Below, in pieces: positions 43,100 through 51,059 of a stretch of DNA of 64,000 bases. The position numbers and the translations under genes are program-made. The DNA comes from Ideonella_A intermedia_A. Its GTDB lineage: Bacteria > Pseudomonadota > Gammaproteobacteria > Burkholderiales > Burkholderiaceae_C. The stretch spans positions 1 through 64,000 of the forward strand of contig CALRPU020000030.1 of the NCBI GenBank assembly GCA_943370175.1, given 5' to 3'. The notes beneath the pieces were generated by a model that was not told the origin of the DNA, made no database searches, and saw only the letters and a program-made list of their open reading frames with translations. The number at the start of each line of letters is the position of its first letter. Within the stretch, counting starts at the first letter, position 1.

Positions 43100-45463
43100 A
43101 TGACCCATTCCGCCACCGACCCGGTCACCATCGCCGCCCCCGCACGCCGCTGGCTGGCCAACCGCTCCCTGTCCGCGCTGGTCCTCAGCCTTGTGAGCGC
43201 TGGATTGATGCTGCCCCACGCGCCGCTGGTGCAGGCCGGCAACTTGCCTTACTCCGAAGTCACCAACGTCAACACGATCAACTACGTCATCAACGTCGAC
43301 TGGGACTTCGACGCCCCGCCGGCCCAGGCCAAGAACCCGGACCAGCTGCTTGACCGCAACTACATCATCACCGTGTTGCGCGGCCTGGCGCGCAGCAAGT
43401 ACATCGCGACCGAAGGCCGACACCGCGTGGGCACGGTGCTGGTCTACCGCAATTCGCTGCTCGGCAACAACGTCGACATCCGCATGTTGAACTCGGACGG
43501 CCGCTCGTCGGCGCACCCGGCCGGCTGGGGCAAGCGCGACAAGACCTCGTTCAACTACATGGCCTACCAGGGCGCCCCCGAGACCATCGACGCTTATGCC
43601 AAGGTCATCAACCACGAGCTGGGCCACTACACCTACGGCCTGGTCGACGAGTACCGTGAAGACGGCGTCGACCTGAAGGCGGACGAGCCCGGCTCGCCGT
43701 CCAAGGTCGACACGCCGAAGAACTCGGCGATGAACGACCACCTGCGCTTCGAGTCGTTCTCGGTGCCGGCCGACTACGCCGACCCGGCCACCCGCCAGAC
43801 CGCCCAGTCGCGCGTGTACGCCACCAACGCCGACGGCACCGGCGGCAGCGCCTGGGAGGTGCTGACCCGTCCTGCCAACCGCGACCCGGCCAAGGCCGCC
43901 GATTACGGCCGCACCTTCTTCGACGCCTTCGCCAACGTGGACCTGTCGCGCCTGACCCTGCAGCGCAACGCCACCGGCTTCGACGCGGCACTGAACGTGG
44001 TCTTTGTCACCAACCCGGTGTTCCGCGACGTCATCGCCATTGACCGCACGGTGGGCGCGCAGCGCCTGGCCGAGCTCAAGCAGGCCGCCAAGGGCATGGT
44101 CAACAACGCCCTCGGCAACACCCAGTTCGCGCTGGTCGTGACGCCGCCATTGAATGGCCAGAACGTGGTGCTGCCCTTGACCGCCACCGACGAGGCGGGC
44201 AAGGCCCGCCTGAGCGGCGCCATCGACGCGCTGACCGCCGATGGAGGCGACTTCGACGGCCTGGCGCTGGCCAACGACGCCGCCCGCGTGGTGGGCAGCA
44301 TGCGCGCCCTGGGCGACATGTCGACCGTGCACCTGATGTCCATCAAGGACGTGGTGCTGCCCGAAGCGATGGGGCCGATCTTCCGCGCCTCGAAGCTGGC
44401 CGTGAACACCCTGGGGCTGCCCAGCCCCACGGCGCCGCAGGCGCGCTCGGCGGGCACCCGGCTGGCGGACCTGGCTCGGATGTCCGGTGGCATGCACAAC
44501 ACCGCCACCACCGGCGCCGAGGCCGCGAAGGACGCGACCAAGGCGATGAACGACGCCCACTCGGAGGCCGCCTCGACCATCGCCGTGGCCGAAAGCGCGC
44601 CGCTGGCCGCAGGGGCCCGCTTCACGACCAGCTTCCGCGTGGCGAGCGCTGCCACGGACAGCGACGTGGCGGCCGAGGTGTACTTCGATCCCGCCGACGC
44701 GGCCAAGCTGGGCTTCGTGCTGCGCGCGCCCAACGGTGCCCTCTACACGGTGAACAGCCAGGTCGACGGCATTGACTTTGACCTGGACGCGACCGACGGC
44801 GTGCTGTCGGTGACCATCGGTGCGGACCTGCCAGGCCGCACCGGCAAGTGGGAGCTGATTGCCACGGCCAGTGCCGCCTTGACCGACGGACTCGCGTTCG
44901 AGGCCGTCTCGCTCGGTCGCCTCGCCCTGACCGGCGAGCTGACCGGGGGCGCGGTGGGCGACGCCATGCCGCCGGTGCTGACGGCCGTGCTGGGCGCCGT
45001 CAAGCGCGTGCGCAGCGCGGTCGTCCTGGCCACGGTGTTCAAGGAAGACGGCACCGTGGTGCTGGACAAGGTCGCCATGCGCGACGACGGCGTGGCCCCG
45101 GACGCGCGCGCCAACGACGGCATCTACACCCTGTCGCTGGACGGCAAGCTGGAGCCGGGCGCCTACGGTGCCACGATCACCGCGGTCAACGACGGCACCG
45201 CGCGCATCGCCAGCCTGGGCGCGCTGATCAAGGGCGTGCGCGACGAGGAAGCGCCCATCGAAGCCTTCGAGCGCGTCGAGGAGGTGGGCTTCGCCGTCGA
45301 CAAGGGCGCGCTCGGTGTGCGCCCGGACCCGACCGCAGCCGTGACCGAGCTGGGCGACAACGGCGGCTGCACGACCAGCGCGAATGGCCGCGACGCTTCA
45401 TTGCTGAGCCTGTTGGCCATGGCCCTGCTGGGCCTGTGGCTGCGCCGTCGTCGCGGGCAGTGA
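43100..45463 (+). CDS. Secreted CLCA-like HExxH protein with C-terminal sorting tail
   Basis: A 787-aa exported protein. A signal peptide (SLSALVLSLVSAGLMLPHAP) precedes a metalloprotease-like domain with HELGHYTYGLVDEY at residues 172-185, giving His172, Glu173, His176 and an acidic residue farther on. This resembles the N-terminal domain of CLCA proteins. A von Willebrand-A-like region and beta-sandwich repeats follow. The C-terminus is a sorting signal: DNGGCTTSANGRD, a hydrophobic helix LLSLLAMALLGLWL, then RRRR. This tripartite tail is typical of JDVT/MYXO-CTERM-type substrates, cleaved near the Cys by a dedicated protease. The next gene encodes such a protease. TTGACA at 42991-42996 may be its -35. 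Confidence 0.82.
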   Translation: MTHSATDPVTIAAPARRWLANRSLSALVLSLVSAGLMLPHAPLVQAGNLPYSEVTNVNTINYVINVDWDFDAPPAQAKNPDQLLDRNYIITVLRGLARSKYIATEGRHRVGTVLVYRNSLLGNNVDIRMLNSDGRSSAHPAGWGKRDKTSFNYMAYQGAPETIDAYAKVINHELGHYTYGLVDEYREDGVDLKADEPGSPSKVDTPKNSAMNDHLRFESFSVPADYADPATRQTAQSRVYATNADGTGGSAWEVLTRPANRDPAKAADYGRTFFDAFANVDLSRLTLQRNATGFDAALNVVFVTNPVFRDVIAIDRTVGAQRLAELKQAAKGMVNNALGNTQFALVVTPPLNGQNVVLPLTATDEAGKARLSGAIDALTADGGDFDGLALANDAARVVGSMRALGDMSTVHLMSIKDVVLPEAMGPIFRASKLAVNTLGLPSPTAPQARSAGTRLADLARMSGGMHNTATTGAEAAKDATKAMNDAHSEAASTIAVAESAPLAAGARFTTSFRVASAATDSDVAAEVYFDPADAAKLGFVLRAPNGALYTVNSQVDGIDFDLDATDGVLSVTIGADLPGRTGKWELIATASAALTDGLAFEAVSLGRLALTGELTGGAVGDAMPPVLTAVLGAVKRVRSAVVLATVFKEDGTVVLDKVAMRDDGVAPDARANDGIYTLSLDGKLEPGAYGATITAVNDGTARIASLGALIKGVRDEEAPIEAFERVEEVGFAVDKGALGVRPDPTAAVTELGDNGGCTTSANGRDASLLSLLAMALLGLWLRRRRGQ

Positions 45464-45505
45464 GGTCTCCGGCATGGAGCGCCCAGTGGTGAAGCGTGTC
45501 GGGCC

Positions 45506-46027
45506 ATGAAGCTCGGGCTGAATCCGGGCGCCTGGGTTCGACCGCGCGCCCGCAGCGCGGCGGCGGGCGGCCCCTCGACCACCGCGTTGGCGTCGGGCGC
45601 GCCTGCGCGCTGGCCGGTGCTGGTGGTGGTGGGCGCGCTGGGGCCCGCGGGCGCGCTGGCGGCGTTGTCGTTGGGCTTTGGCCTGCGCGCCGCGGACCCG
45701 TGGGCGTTGGCCTGGGCGCTGGTGGCCGCGCCGCTGGTGGAGGAGTTCATCTTCCGCGGCCTGGTCCAGCGTGGCCTCGATGACCGGCGCTCGGGCGGCG
45801 GCACGGCCGGCCTGCCTTGGCTCGTGCCGCTGGGCGGATCGGCCAACCTGGCCACGGCGGCCTTGTTCGCGCTGGCCCATGTGCAGGTGGCCGGGCCCTC
45901 GCTGGCGCCTTGGCTGATCCTGCCTTCGCTGGTGCTGGGCTGGTGCTGGGCCCGCCACCGCAGCGTGCTGCTGTGCGCCGCGGCGCACGCCTGGTTCAAC
46001 CTCTGCCTGGTCTGGGTCGGGCGCTGA
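45506..46027 (+). CDS. CPBP glutamic intramembrane protease, putative sorting protease (MrtJ-like)
   Basis: A 173-aa membrane protein with the motifs of the CAAX/CPBP glutamic protease family: EEFIFR (Glu79, Glu80, Arg84), FALAH and HAWFN, each in a hydrophobic segment. Small members of this family process the C-terminal sorting tails of secreted proteins (the JDVT-CTERM and MYXO-CTERM systems). The start lies 42 bases after the stop of the tailed metalloprotease-like protein. The gene pair suggests a one-substrate system, though other substrates may be encoded elsewhere. The name MrtJ is from memory and the exact subfamily needs a profile search. Confidence 0.8.
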   Translation: MKLGLNPGAWVRPRARSAAAGGPSTTALASGAPARWPVLVVVGALGPAGALAALSLGFGLRAADPWALAWALVAAPLVEEFIFRGLVQRGLDDRRSGGGTAGLPWLVPLGGSANLATAALFALAHVQVAGPSLAPWLILPSLVLGWCWARHRSVLLCAAAHAWFNLCLVWVGR

Positions 46028-46095
46028 GGGCGGACCCTTGGCCGCCGCGCGGCCATCCGCGGTATGGTTCCGCATCCCACCGCGGAGCCCGTCCG

Positions 46096-46872
46096 ATGAA
46101 TTCATTGCTGTCCTTCCTGGCGCTCTGGCTGGGCCTTGGCCTCGCCCTTCCCGCGCAGGCGGCCGACCCAGCCCGGCTGCGCGTCGGCGTCGAGGGTGCC
46201 TACCCGCCTTTCAGCTCGGTCGGGCCGGATGGCAAGCTCAAGGGCTTCGACATCGACATCGCCCAGGCGCTGTGCGCCGAGATGAACGCCCAGTGCACGC
46301 TGGTGCAGCAGGACTTCGACGGCATGATCCCGTCACTGCAGGCCCGCAAGTTCGACCTGATCGTGGCCTCGCTGTCGATCACGCCCGAGCGCCAGAAGGT
46401 GGTCGACTTCAGCGACAAGTACTACGCGACGCCGGCGCGCTTCGTCGCCCGCGACGGGGCGGTCAAGGCGGTGACGGCCGCGGGCTTGAAGGGCCGCAAG
46501 GTCGGTGTGCAGCGCGCCACCATTCACGACCGCTACGCCACCGAGCAATTCACCCAGTCCGAAATCGTCCGCTACACCAAGCAGGACGAGGTGTTCCTGG
46601 ACCTGGCGGCCGGGCGCATCGACGGCACGCTGGTCGACTCGGTGGCCGCCGACCAGGGGTTTCTGAAGACACCGGCGGGCAAGGGCTTTGCCTTCGTCGG
46701 CCCCGCGTTCGACGACCCGGCTTATTTTGGCGTGGGCGCCGGCATCGCCGTGCGCAAGGGCAACGCCGCGCTGCGCGACCGGCTGAACGCCGCCTTGAAG
46801 GCGATTCGCGCCAACGGCACCTACCAAACGCTTCAGGCCCGCTACTTCGACTTCGACGTGTACGGCAAATGA
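46096..46872 (+). CDS. Polar amino acid ABC transporter binding protein (LAO/HisJ-like)
   Basis: A 258-aa periplasmic solute-binding protein of family 3. The signal peptide ends near ALPAQA (residue ~22). The mature part starts RLRVGVEGAYPPFSSVGPDG, shows GFDIDIAQALC, and carries the ligand loop DFDGMIPSLQARKFDLIVAS. It would bind a basic or polar amino acid, or an opine-type compound. Its stop overlaps the start of the first permease (ATGA), so the two are coupled. First gene of the five-gene importer cluster. Confidence 0.9.
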   Translation: MNSLLSFLALWLGLGLALPAQAADPARLRVGVEGAYPPFSSVGPDGKLKGFDIDIAQALCAEMNAQCTLVQQDFDGMIPSLQARKFDLIVASLSITPERQKVVDFSDKYYATPARFVARDGAVKAVTAAGLKGRKVGVQRATIHDRYATEQFTQSEIVRYTKQDEVFLDLAAGRIDGTLVDSVAADQGFLKTPAGKGFAFVGPAFDDPAYFGVGAGIAVRKGNAALRDRLNAALKAIRANGTYQTLQARYFDFDVYGK

Positions 46873-47564
46873 GCGCGCTGCCAGCCTACCTGCCCAGCCT
46901 GCTCGACGGCGCGCGGCTGACCTTGGCCGTGGCCGGGGCGTCGCTGGCGGTGGCGGTGGTGCTGGGCCTGGCCACGGCCAGTGCGCGGCTGTCCGGCCCG
47001 CCGGTGTTGCGGCGCGCCGCCGCGGTCTACACCACCGTCGTGCGCGGCGTGCCCGACCTGGTGCTGATGCTGTTGGTGTTTTACGGCGGCCAGCTGGCGG
47101 TGAACGCGGTGCTGCCGTGGCTGGGCATCGACGCCTTTGTCGACATCGACCCCTTCGTGGCCGGCGTGGCCACGCTGGGCCTGATCTTCGGCGCCTACCT
47201 GGGCGAGACCTTCCGCGGCGCGGTCCTCGCCATCCCGCCGGGCCAGGCCGAAGCGGCGCGCGCCTTCGGCTTCAGCCGGTGGCAGGTGTGGCGCCGCATC
47301 GTCGGGCCGCAGATGGTGCGCCAGGCGATGCCCGGCTTCATCAACAACTGGCTGGTGCTGGTCAAGTCGACGGCGCTGGTGTCGGTGATCGGCCTGAACG
47401 ACATGATGACCCGCGCCGGCCAGGCGGCGGGTGCCACCCGCGAGCCGTTCACTTTCTACCTGGCGGTGGGCGGGCTTTACCTGGCCATCACCAGCGTGTC
47501 GTTGGGCCTGCTGAAGCTGCTGGAGCGGCGCAGCCAGCGCGGTGTGGCGGTGGCGACGGCATGA
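46869..47564 (+). CDS. Amino acid ABC transporter permease 1 (HisQ-like)
   Basis: A 231-aa inner-membrane permease of the HisM/HisQ family. The conserved EAA motif is EAARAFGFSRWQVWRRIVGP near residue 127-146, and TTVVRGVPDLVLMLLVFYGG is also diagnostic. Coupled by ATGA to the binding-protein gene, and by another ATGA to a small Arg-rich frame downstream. It forms a heterodimer with the second permease. Confidence 0.9.
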   Translation: MSALPAYLPSLLDGARLTLAVAGASLAVAVVLGLATASARLSGPPVLRRAAAVYTTVVRGVPDLVLMLLVFYGGQLAVNAVLPWLGIDAFVDIDPFVAGVATLGLIFGAYLGETFRGAVLAIPPGQAEAARAFGFSRWQVWRRIVGPQMVRQAMPGFINNWLVLVKSTALVSVIGLNDMMTRAGQAAGATREPFTFYLAVGGLYLAITSVSLGLLKLLERRSQRGVAVATA

Positions 47565-47707
47565 CGCGGACCCGCCGGGCCTGGACGCGCCGGGCGGTGC
47601 GGGCGCCGCACGGTGAGCCGGCGTCGCGTGCGCGCGGCCAACCGCGGGCGCCCGCCGTCGTCCGGTCGCCGTGGCCGCCCCGGGTCCGGGTGGATGGGGC
47701 CCGATGA
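47561..47707 (+). CDS. Possible 48-aa Arg-rich coupling ORF
   Basis: Begins with ATG overlapping the stop of permease 1 (ATGA at 47561-47564) and ends with TGA overlapping the ATG of permease 2 (ATGA at 47704-47707), exactly filling the 139-base gap between them. The 48 residues contain 13 arginines and no hydrophobic segment. It may serve to carry ribosomes between the permease genes, or be a chance open frame in GC-rich DNA. I see no family resemblance. Confidence 0.3.
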   Translation: MTRTRRAWTRRAVRAPHGEPASRARGQPRAPAVVRSPWPPRVRVDGAR

Positions 47708-48393
47708 ACACCGAGGTGATGCTGCAGTCGCTGCCGCTGTACCTGCGCGGCCTGGGCACCACCTTGACCTTGCTGGCGGCCTCGCTGGCGCTGGGCCTGG
47801 TGGCGGCGTTGCCGCTGGCCGTGGCGCGGGCCTCGACCCGGCGCGCGCTCGCCGCGCCGGTGGCGGCCTTCACCTGGGTGATCCGTGGCACGCCGCTGCT
47901 GGTGCAGCTGTTTCTGCTGTACTACGGCCTGGCGCAGTTCGAGGCGGTGCGGGCCAGCGCGCTGTGGCCCTGGCTGAGCAGCGCCTGGTGCTGCGCAGTG
48001 CTGGCGCTGGCCGTCAACACCTGCGCCTACACCGCCGAGATGCTGGCCGGTGCCATCCGCGCCACGCCGGTCGGCGACATCGAAGCCGCCCGCAGCCTGG
48101 GCATGTCGCGTGCCACGGTGCTGCGCCGCATCGTGCTGCCGTCCGCGTTGCGGCGGTGCTTGCCGTCGTACGGCAATGAAGTCATCCTGATGTTGCACGC
48201 CACCTCGCTGGCCAGCGTCGTCACCCTGTACGACCTGACCGGGGCGGCCCGCGAGGTCAATTCACGCCACTACCTGCCGTTTGAAGCCTTCCTCACCGCC
48301 GGTGCCTTCTACCTGGTGCTCAGCCTGGTGCTGGTGGCCGGGTTCCAGCGCGCCGAGCGGCGCTGGCTGTCCCACTTGACGCCGCAGCCCTGA
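47704..48393 (+). CDS. Amino acid ABC transporter permease 2 (HisM-like)
   Basis: A 229-aa permease paired with the preceding one. EAA motif EAARSLGMSRATVLRRIVLP near residue 128-147; the upstream segment TWVIRGTPLLVQLFLLYYG is characteristic. ATG 47704 is the only good start. The deacylase gene begins 15 bases downstream. Confidence 0.9.
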   Translation: MNTEVMLQSLPLYLRGLGTTLTLLAASLALGLVAALPLAVARASTRRALAAPVAAFTWVIRGTPLLVQLFLLYYGLAQFEAVRASALWPWLSSAWCCAVLALAVNTCAYTAEMLAGAIRATPVGDIEAARSLGMSRATVLRRIVLPSALRRCLPSYGNEVILMLHATSLASVVTLYDLTGAAREVNSRHYLPFEAFLTAGAFYLVLSLVLVAGFQRAERRWLSHLTPQP

Positions 48394-48408
48394 GCGCGGT
48401 CACCCACC

Positions 48409-49539
48409 ATGCAGCATCGCATCCACCCTCTGCGCGGCGCCACCCCCGGCGCGCAGCGCGCCATCCACAGCTTCCACTACGGCGTGCTGGGCCACCCGCG
48501 CAAGGTGCACGTGCAAGCGTCGCTGCACGCTGACGAGTTGCCCGGCATGCTGGTGGCTCATCACCTGCGCCAGCAGTTGGCCAAGCTGGAGGCAGCCGAG
48601 CGCCTGAATTGCGAGGTGGTGGTGGTGCCGGTGGCCAACCCCCTCGGCCTGGGCCAAAGCGTGTTGCGCCGCCATGAGGGGCGCTTCGACCTGGCCAGCG
48701 GAGAAAACTTCAACCGCCACTACCCGGCGCTGGCCGATCGGGTGATGCCCCGGCTGGACGGTCGCCTGGGCGCCGACGCGCTGGCCAACGTCAAGGTGGT
48801 GCGCGCGGCGCTGCGCGAGGTGCTGGCCGAGTTGACCACCGCCGAGGCCGCTCCCGGCGAGCTGGCCCACCAGCGCCTGACCCTGATCGGCCTGGCCTGC
48901 GACGCCGAAGTGGTGCTGGACCTGCACTGCGACAGCGAGGCCTTGCCCCACTTGTACACCGGCACGCCGCTGTGGCCCGATGTCGCACCGCTGGCGCGGC
49001 TGTTGGGCTCGCAGGCCCAGCTGCTGGCGCTGGAGTCGGGCGACAACCCGTTCGACGAGGCCTGCTCTCAGACCTGGTGGCAGCTGGCCGAGCGCCTGGC
49101 GGGCCAACACCCCATCCCGCTGGCCTGCATCAGCGTCACGGTCGAACTGCGCGGCGAGCACGACGTCACGCACGATCTGGCCGCGCGCGACGCCAAGGCC
49201 CTTGTCGACTTTCTGATCTTGCGCGGCCTGGTCGACGGTCCCGAGCCCGTGCTGCCCGAGCTGCTTCAGCCGGCCACGCCGCTGGCCGGCACCGACGTGG
49301 TGACGAGCCCCGCCAGCGGCGTCGTGGTGTACCGCCGCGCGCTGGGCGACCTGTTGCGCGCGGGCGACGTGGTGGCCGACGTGGTCGACCCCGTCAGCGG
49401 CGAGGTGCACCCGGCGCGCACCCGCACCGACGGCCTGTTGTTCACCCGCGAAGCCCAACGCCTGACCACCGCCGGCCGGCCCCTGGTGAAGGTGGCGGGC
49501 GCGGTGCCGGTGCGCAGCGGCAAGCTGTCCAGCCAATGA
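48409..49539 (+). CDS. M14/AstE-type zinc deacylase (succinylglutamate desuccinylase/aspartoacylase family)
   Basis: A 376-aa zinc hydrolase of the AstE/ASPA branch of the M14 carboxypeptidases, which removes acyl groups from N-acyl amino acids. Zinc ligands are His40 and Glu43 (SLHADE) plus the His in VLDLHCDSE. Substrate residues appear in ENFNRHYP, and a catalytic Glu in VTVELRG. The C-terminal third has a lipoyl-like beta fold. DoeB (acetyl-diaminobutyrate deacetylase) belongs to the same branch. Its place inside an amino acid importer operon suggests that the imported solute is an acylated amino acid. Stop overlaps the ATPase start (ATGA). Confidence 0.88.
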   Translation: MQHRIHPLRGATPGAQRAIHSFHYGVLGHPRKVHVQASLHADELPGMLVAHHLRQQLAKLEAAERLNCEVVVVPVANPLGLGQSVLRRHEGRFDLASGENFNRHYPALADRVMPRLDGRLGADALANVKVVRAALREVLAELTTAEAAPGELAHQRLTLIGLACDAEVVLDLHCDSEALPHLYTGTPLWPDVAPLARLLGSQAQLLALESGDNPFDEACSQTWWQLAERLAGQHPIPLACISVTVELRGEHDVTHDLAARDAKALVDFLILRGLVDGPEPVLPELLQPATPLAGTDVVTSPASGVVVYRRALGDLLRAGDVVADVVDPVSGEVHPARTRTDGLLFTREAQRLTTAGRPLVKVAGAVPVRSGKLSSQ

Positions 49540-50345
49540 GCCTCGGCGCCCGAGCGGCCGACGGGCCGGCGGCTGTCGAGGCGCTGAAACTGCGGGTCGA
49601 CGGCCTGCACAAGCGCTTTGGCAGCGTGCCGGTGCTGCAGGGCGTGGACCTGGCGGCGCGCGCGGGCGAGGTCGTCGCGGTGATCGGCGCCAGCGGCTCG
49701 GGCAAGAGCACCCTGTTGCGCTGCATCAACCTGCTGGAGCGGCCCGACGCCGGGCGCATCACCGTGGCCGGTGAGACCTTGGCGCTGCGCCGCGGGCGCG
49801 ACGGCCCGCTGCAGGCGGTCGATCCGCGCCAATTGCAACGCTTGCGCACGCGTTTGTCGATGGTCTTCCAGAACTTCAACCTCTGGGCCCACCTCAGCGC
49901 CCTGCAGAACGTCATCGAGGCGCCGATGCAGGTGCTGGGCCGTTCGCGGGCCGAGGCCACCGAGCGCGCGATGGCCTTGCTGCAGCGCGTGGGCGTGGCC
50001 CACCGCGCGGCGCTCTACCCCAGTCAGCTCAGCGGCGGCGAACAACAGCGCGTGGCCATCGCCCGCGCCCTCGCGATGGACCCCGAGGTGCTGCTGTTTG
50101 ACGAGCCCACCTCGGCGCTCGACCCCGAACGCGTCGGCGAGGTGCTGCAGGTGATGCGCGGCCTGGCCGCCGAGGGCCGCACCATGGTCGTCGTGACCCA
50201 CGAGATGACGTTTGCCCGCGACGTGGCCAGCCACCTGATCTTTCTGCACCAGGGCCGCATCGAAGAGCAAGGCGACCCCCGCGCCCTGATGGCGCGCCCG
50301 CAAAGCGAGCGGCTGCAGGGCTTCTTGTCGCGCAGCGGGGCGTGA
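49536..50345 (+). CDS. Amino acid ABC transporter ATPase (HisP/GlnQ-like)
   Basis: A 269-aa ATP-binding protein for the two permeases above. Walker A GASGSGKST near residue 49-57, signature LSGGEQQR, Walker B LLFDEPTSALDP and switch VVTHEM. ATG 49536 overlaps the deacylase stop. The VFQNFNLWAHLSALQN segment is typical of polar amino acid importers. It ends 15 bases before the convergent yedK gene. Confidence 0.92.
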   Translation: MSLGARAADGPAAVEALKLRVDGLHKRFGSVPVLQGVDLAARAGEVVAVIGASGSGKSTLLRCINLLERPDAGRITVAGETLALRRGRDGPLQAVDPRQLQRLRTRLSMVFQNFNLWAHLSALQNVIEAPMQVLGRSRAEATERAMALLQRVGVAHRAALYPSQLSGGEQQRVAIARALAMDPEVLLFDEPTSALDPERVGEVLQVMRGLAAEGRTMVVVTHEMTFARDVASHLIFLHQGRIEEQGDPRALMARPQSERLQGFLSRSGA

Positions 50346-50360
50346 GGGCGCTGGCGGCGC

Positions 50361-51020
50361 TCAGGCCGCCTTGCGACCCCGCGGCGGCAAGGGTGCCGCA
50401 AACGACTCCAGCTCGCCCGTCCAGCGCCGGAAGAAGGACTTGGCCTCGGCCGGCGTGCAGCGCAGCCAGGCGTCGTGCTCGGTCGGGTCGAGGATCACCA
50501 CCATGCGCTTTTCGTCGGCAGGCGCGTGCAGGTGCTGGAACACCGGGTGCCCGTCGGCGTTGACCGTGAGCATCGCGAAACTCCACAGCCACTGGCCGTC
50601 CGGCGAGCGCCAGCGCCGGTAGATGCCGGCGATGCCCATCGGCACGCCGCCGGGCTGCTGCACGCACCAGCGCACCGCCTTGCCCGACGCGTAGCAAGGC
50701 TCGTAGATCGCCTCGGCGGGAATGACACAGCGCCGCCCGCGCTGCCATGACTCGCGGAAGCTGGGCAGCTGGTCAACGGTCTCCGAGCGGGCGTTGTAGG
50801 TGCGTCGGCCGTAGGCCACTTCCTTGGCGAACAGCGGCAGCAGGCCGAACTGACCGTGCTCGACGAGCCGGTTGCCCGAGCCATCCTCGTGCAGCCGGAT
50901 GAACGGCGCCAGGCCCAGCGGCCAGACCTCGGTGGGCAGCGGCTCGCCGGGTGGCCGCTCGACCCCGAAGAAGGTCAGCAGCCGGTCCTCGCGGGTGACG
51001 GGGTGGTAGTTGGCGCACAT
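50361..51020 (-). CDS. yedK: SOS response-associated peptidase (SRAP/YedK)
   Basis: A 219-aa SRAP-domain protein that forms a stable thiazolidine crosslink with abasic sites in single-stranded DNA. Cys2 (MCANYHP) is the conserved nucleophile after Met removal. NARSETV, CVIPAEAIYEP and the His region HLHAPADEKRM complete the active site. Length matches E. coli YedK (222 aa). A LexA box was not recognised upstream (51021-51059), so SOS control is not shown. Confidence 0.92.
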   Translation of the reverse strand: MCANYHPVTREDRLLTFFGVERPPGEPLPTEVWPLGLAPFIRLHEDGSGNRLVEHGQFGLLPLFAKEVAYGRRTYNARSETVDQLPSFRESWQRGRRCVIPAEAIYEPCYASGKAVRWCVQQPGGVPMGIAGIYRRWRSPDGQWLWSFAMLTVNADGHPVFQHLHAPADEKRMVVILDPTEHDAWLRCTPAEAKSFFRRWTGELESFAAPLPPRGRKAA

Positions 51021-51059
51021 GCGCCGACTCTAGGCGCAGCCGCGCCAGGCGATCAAGCC

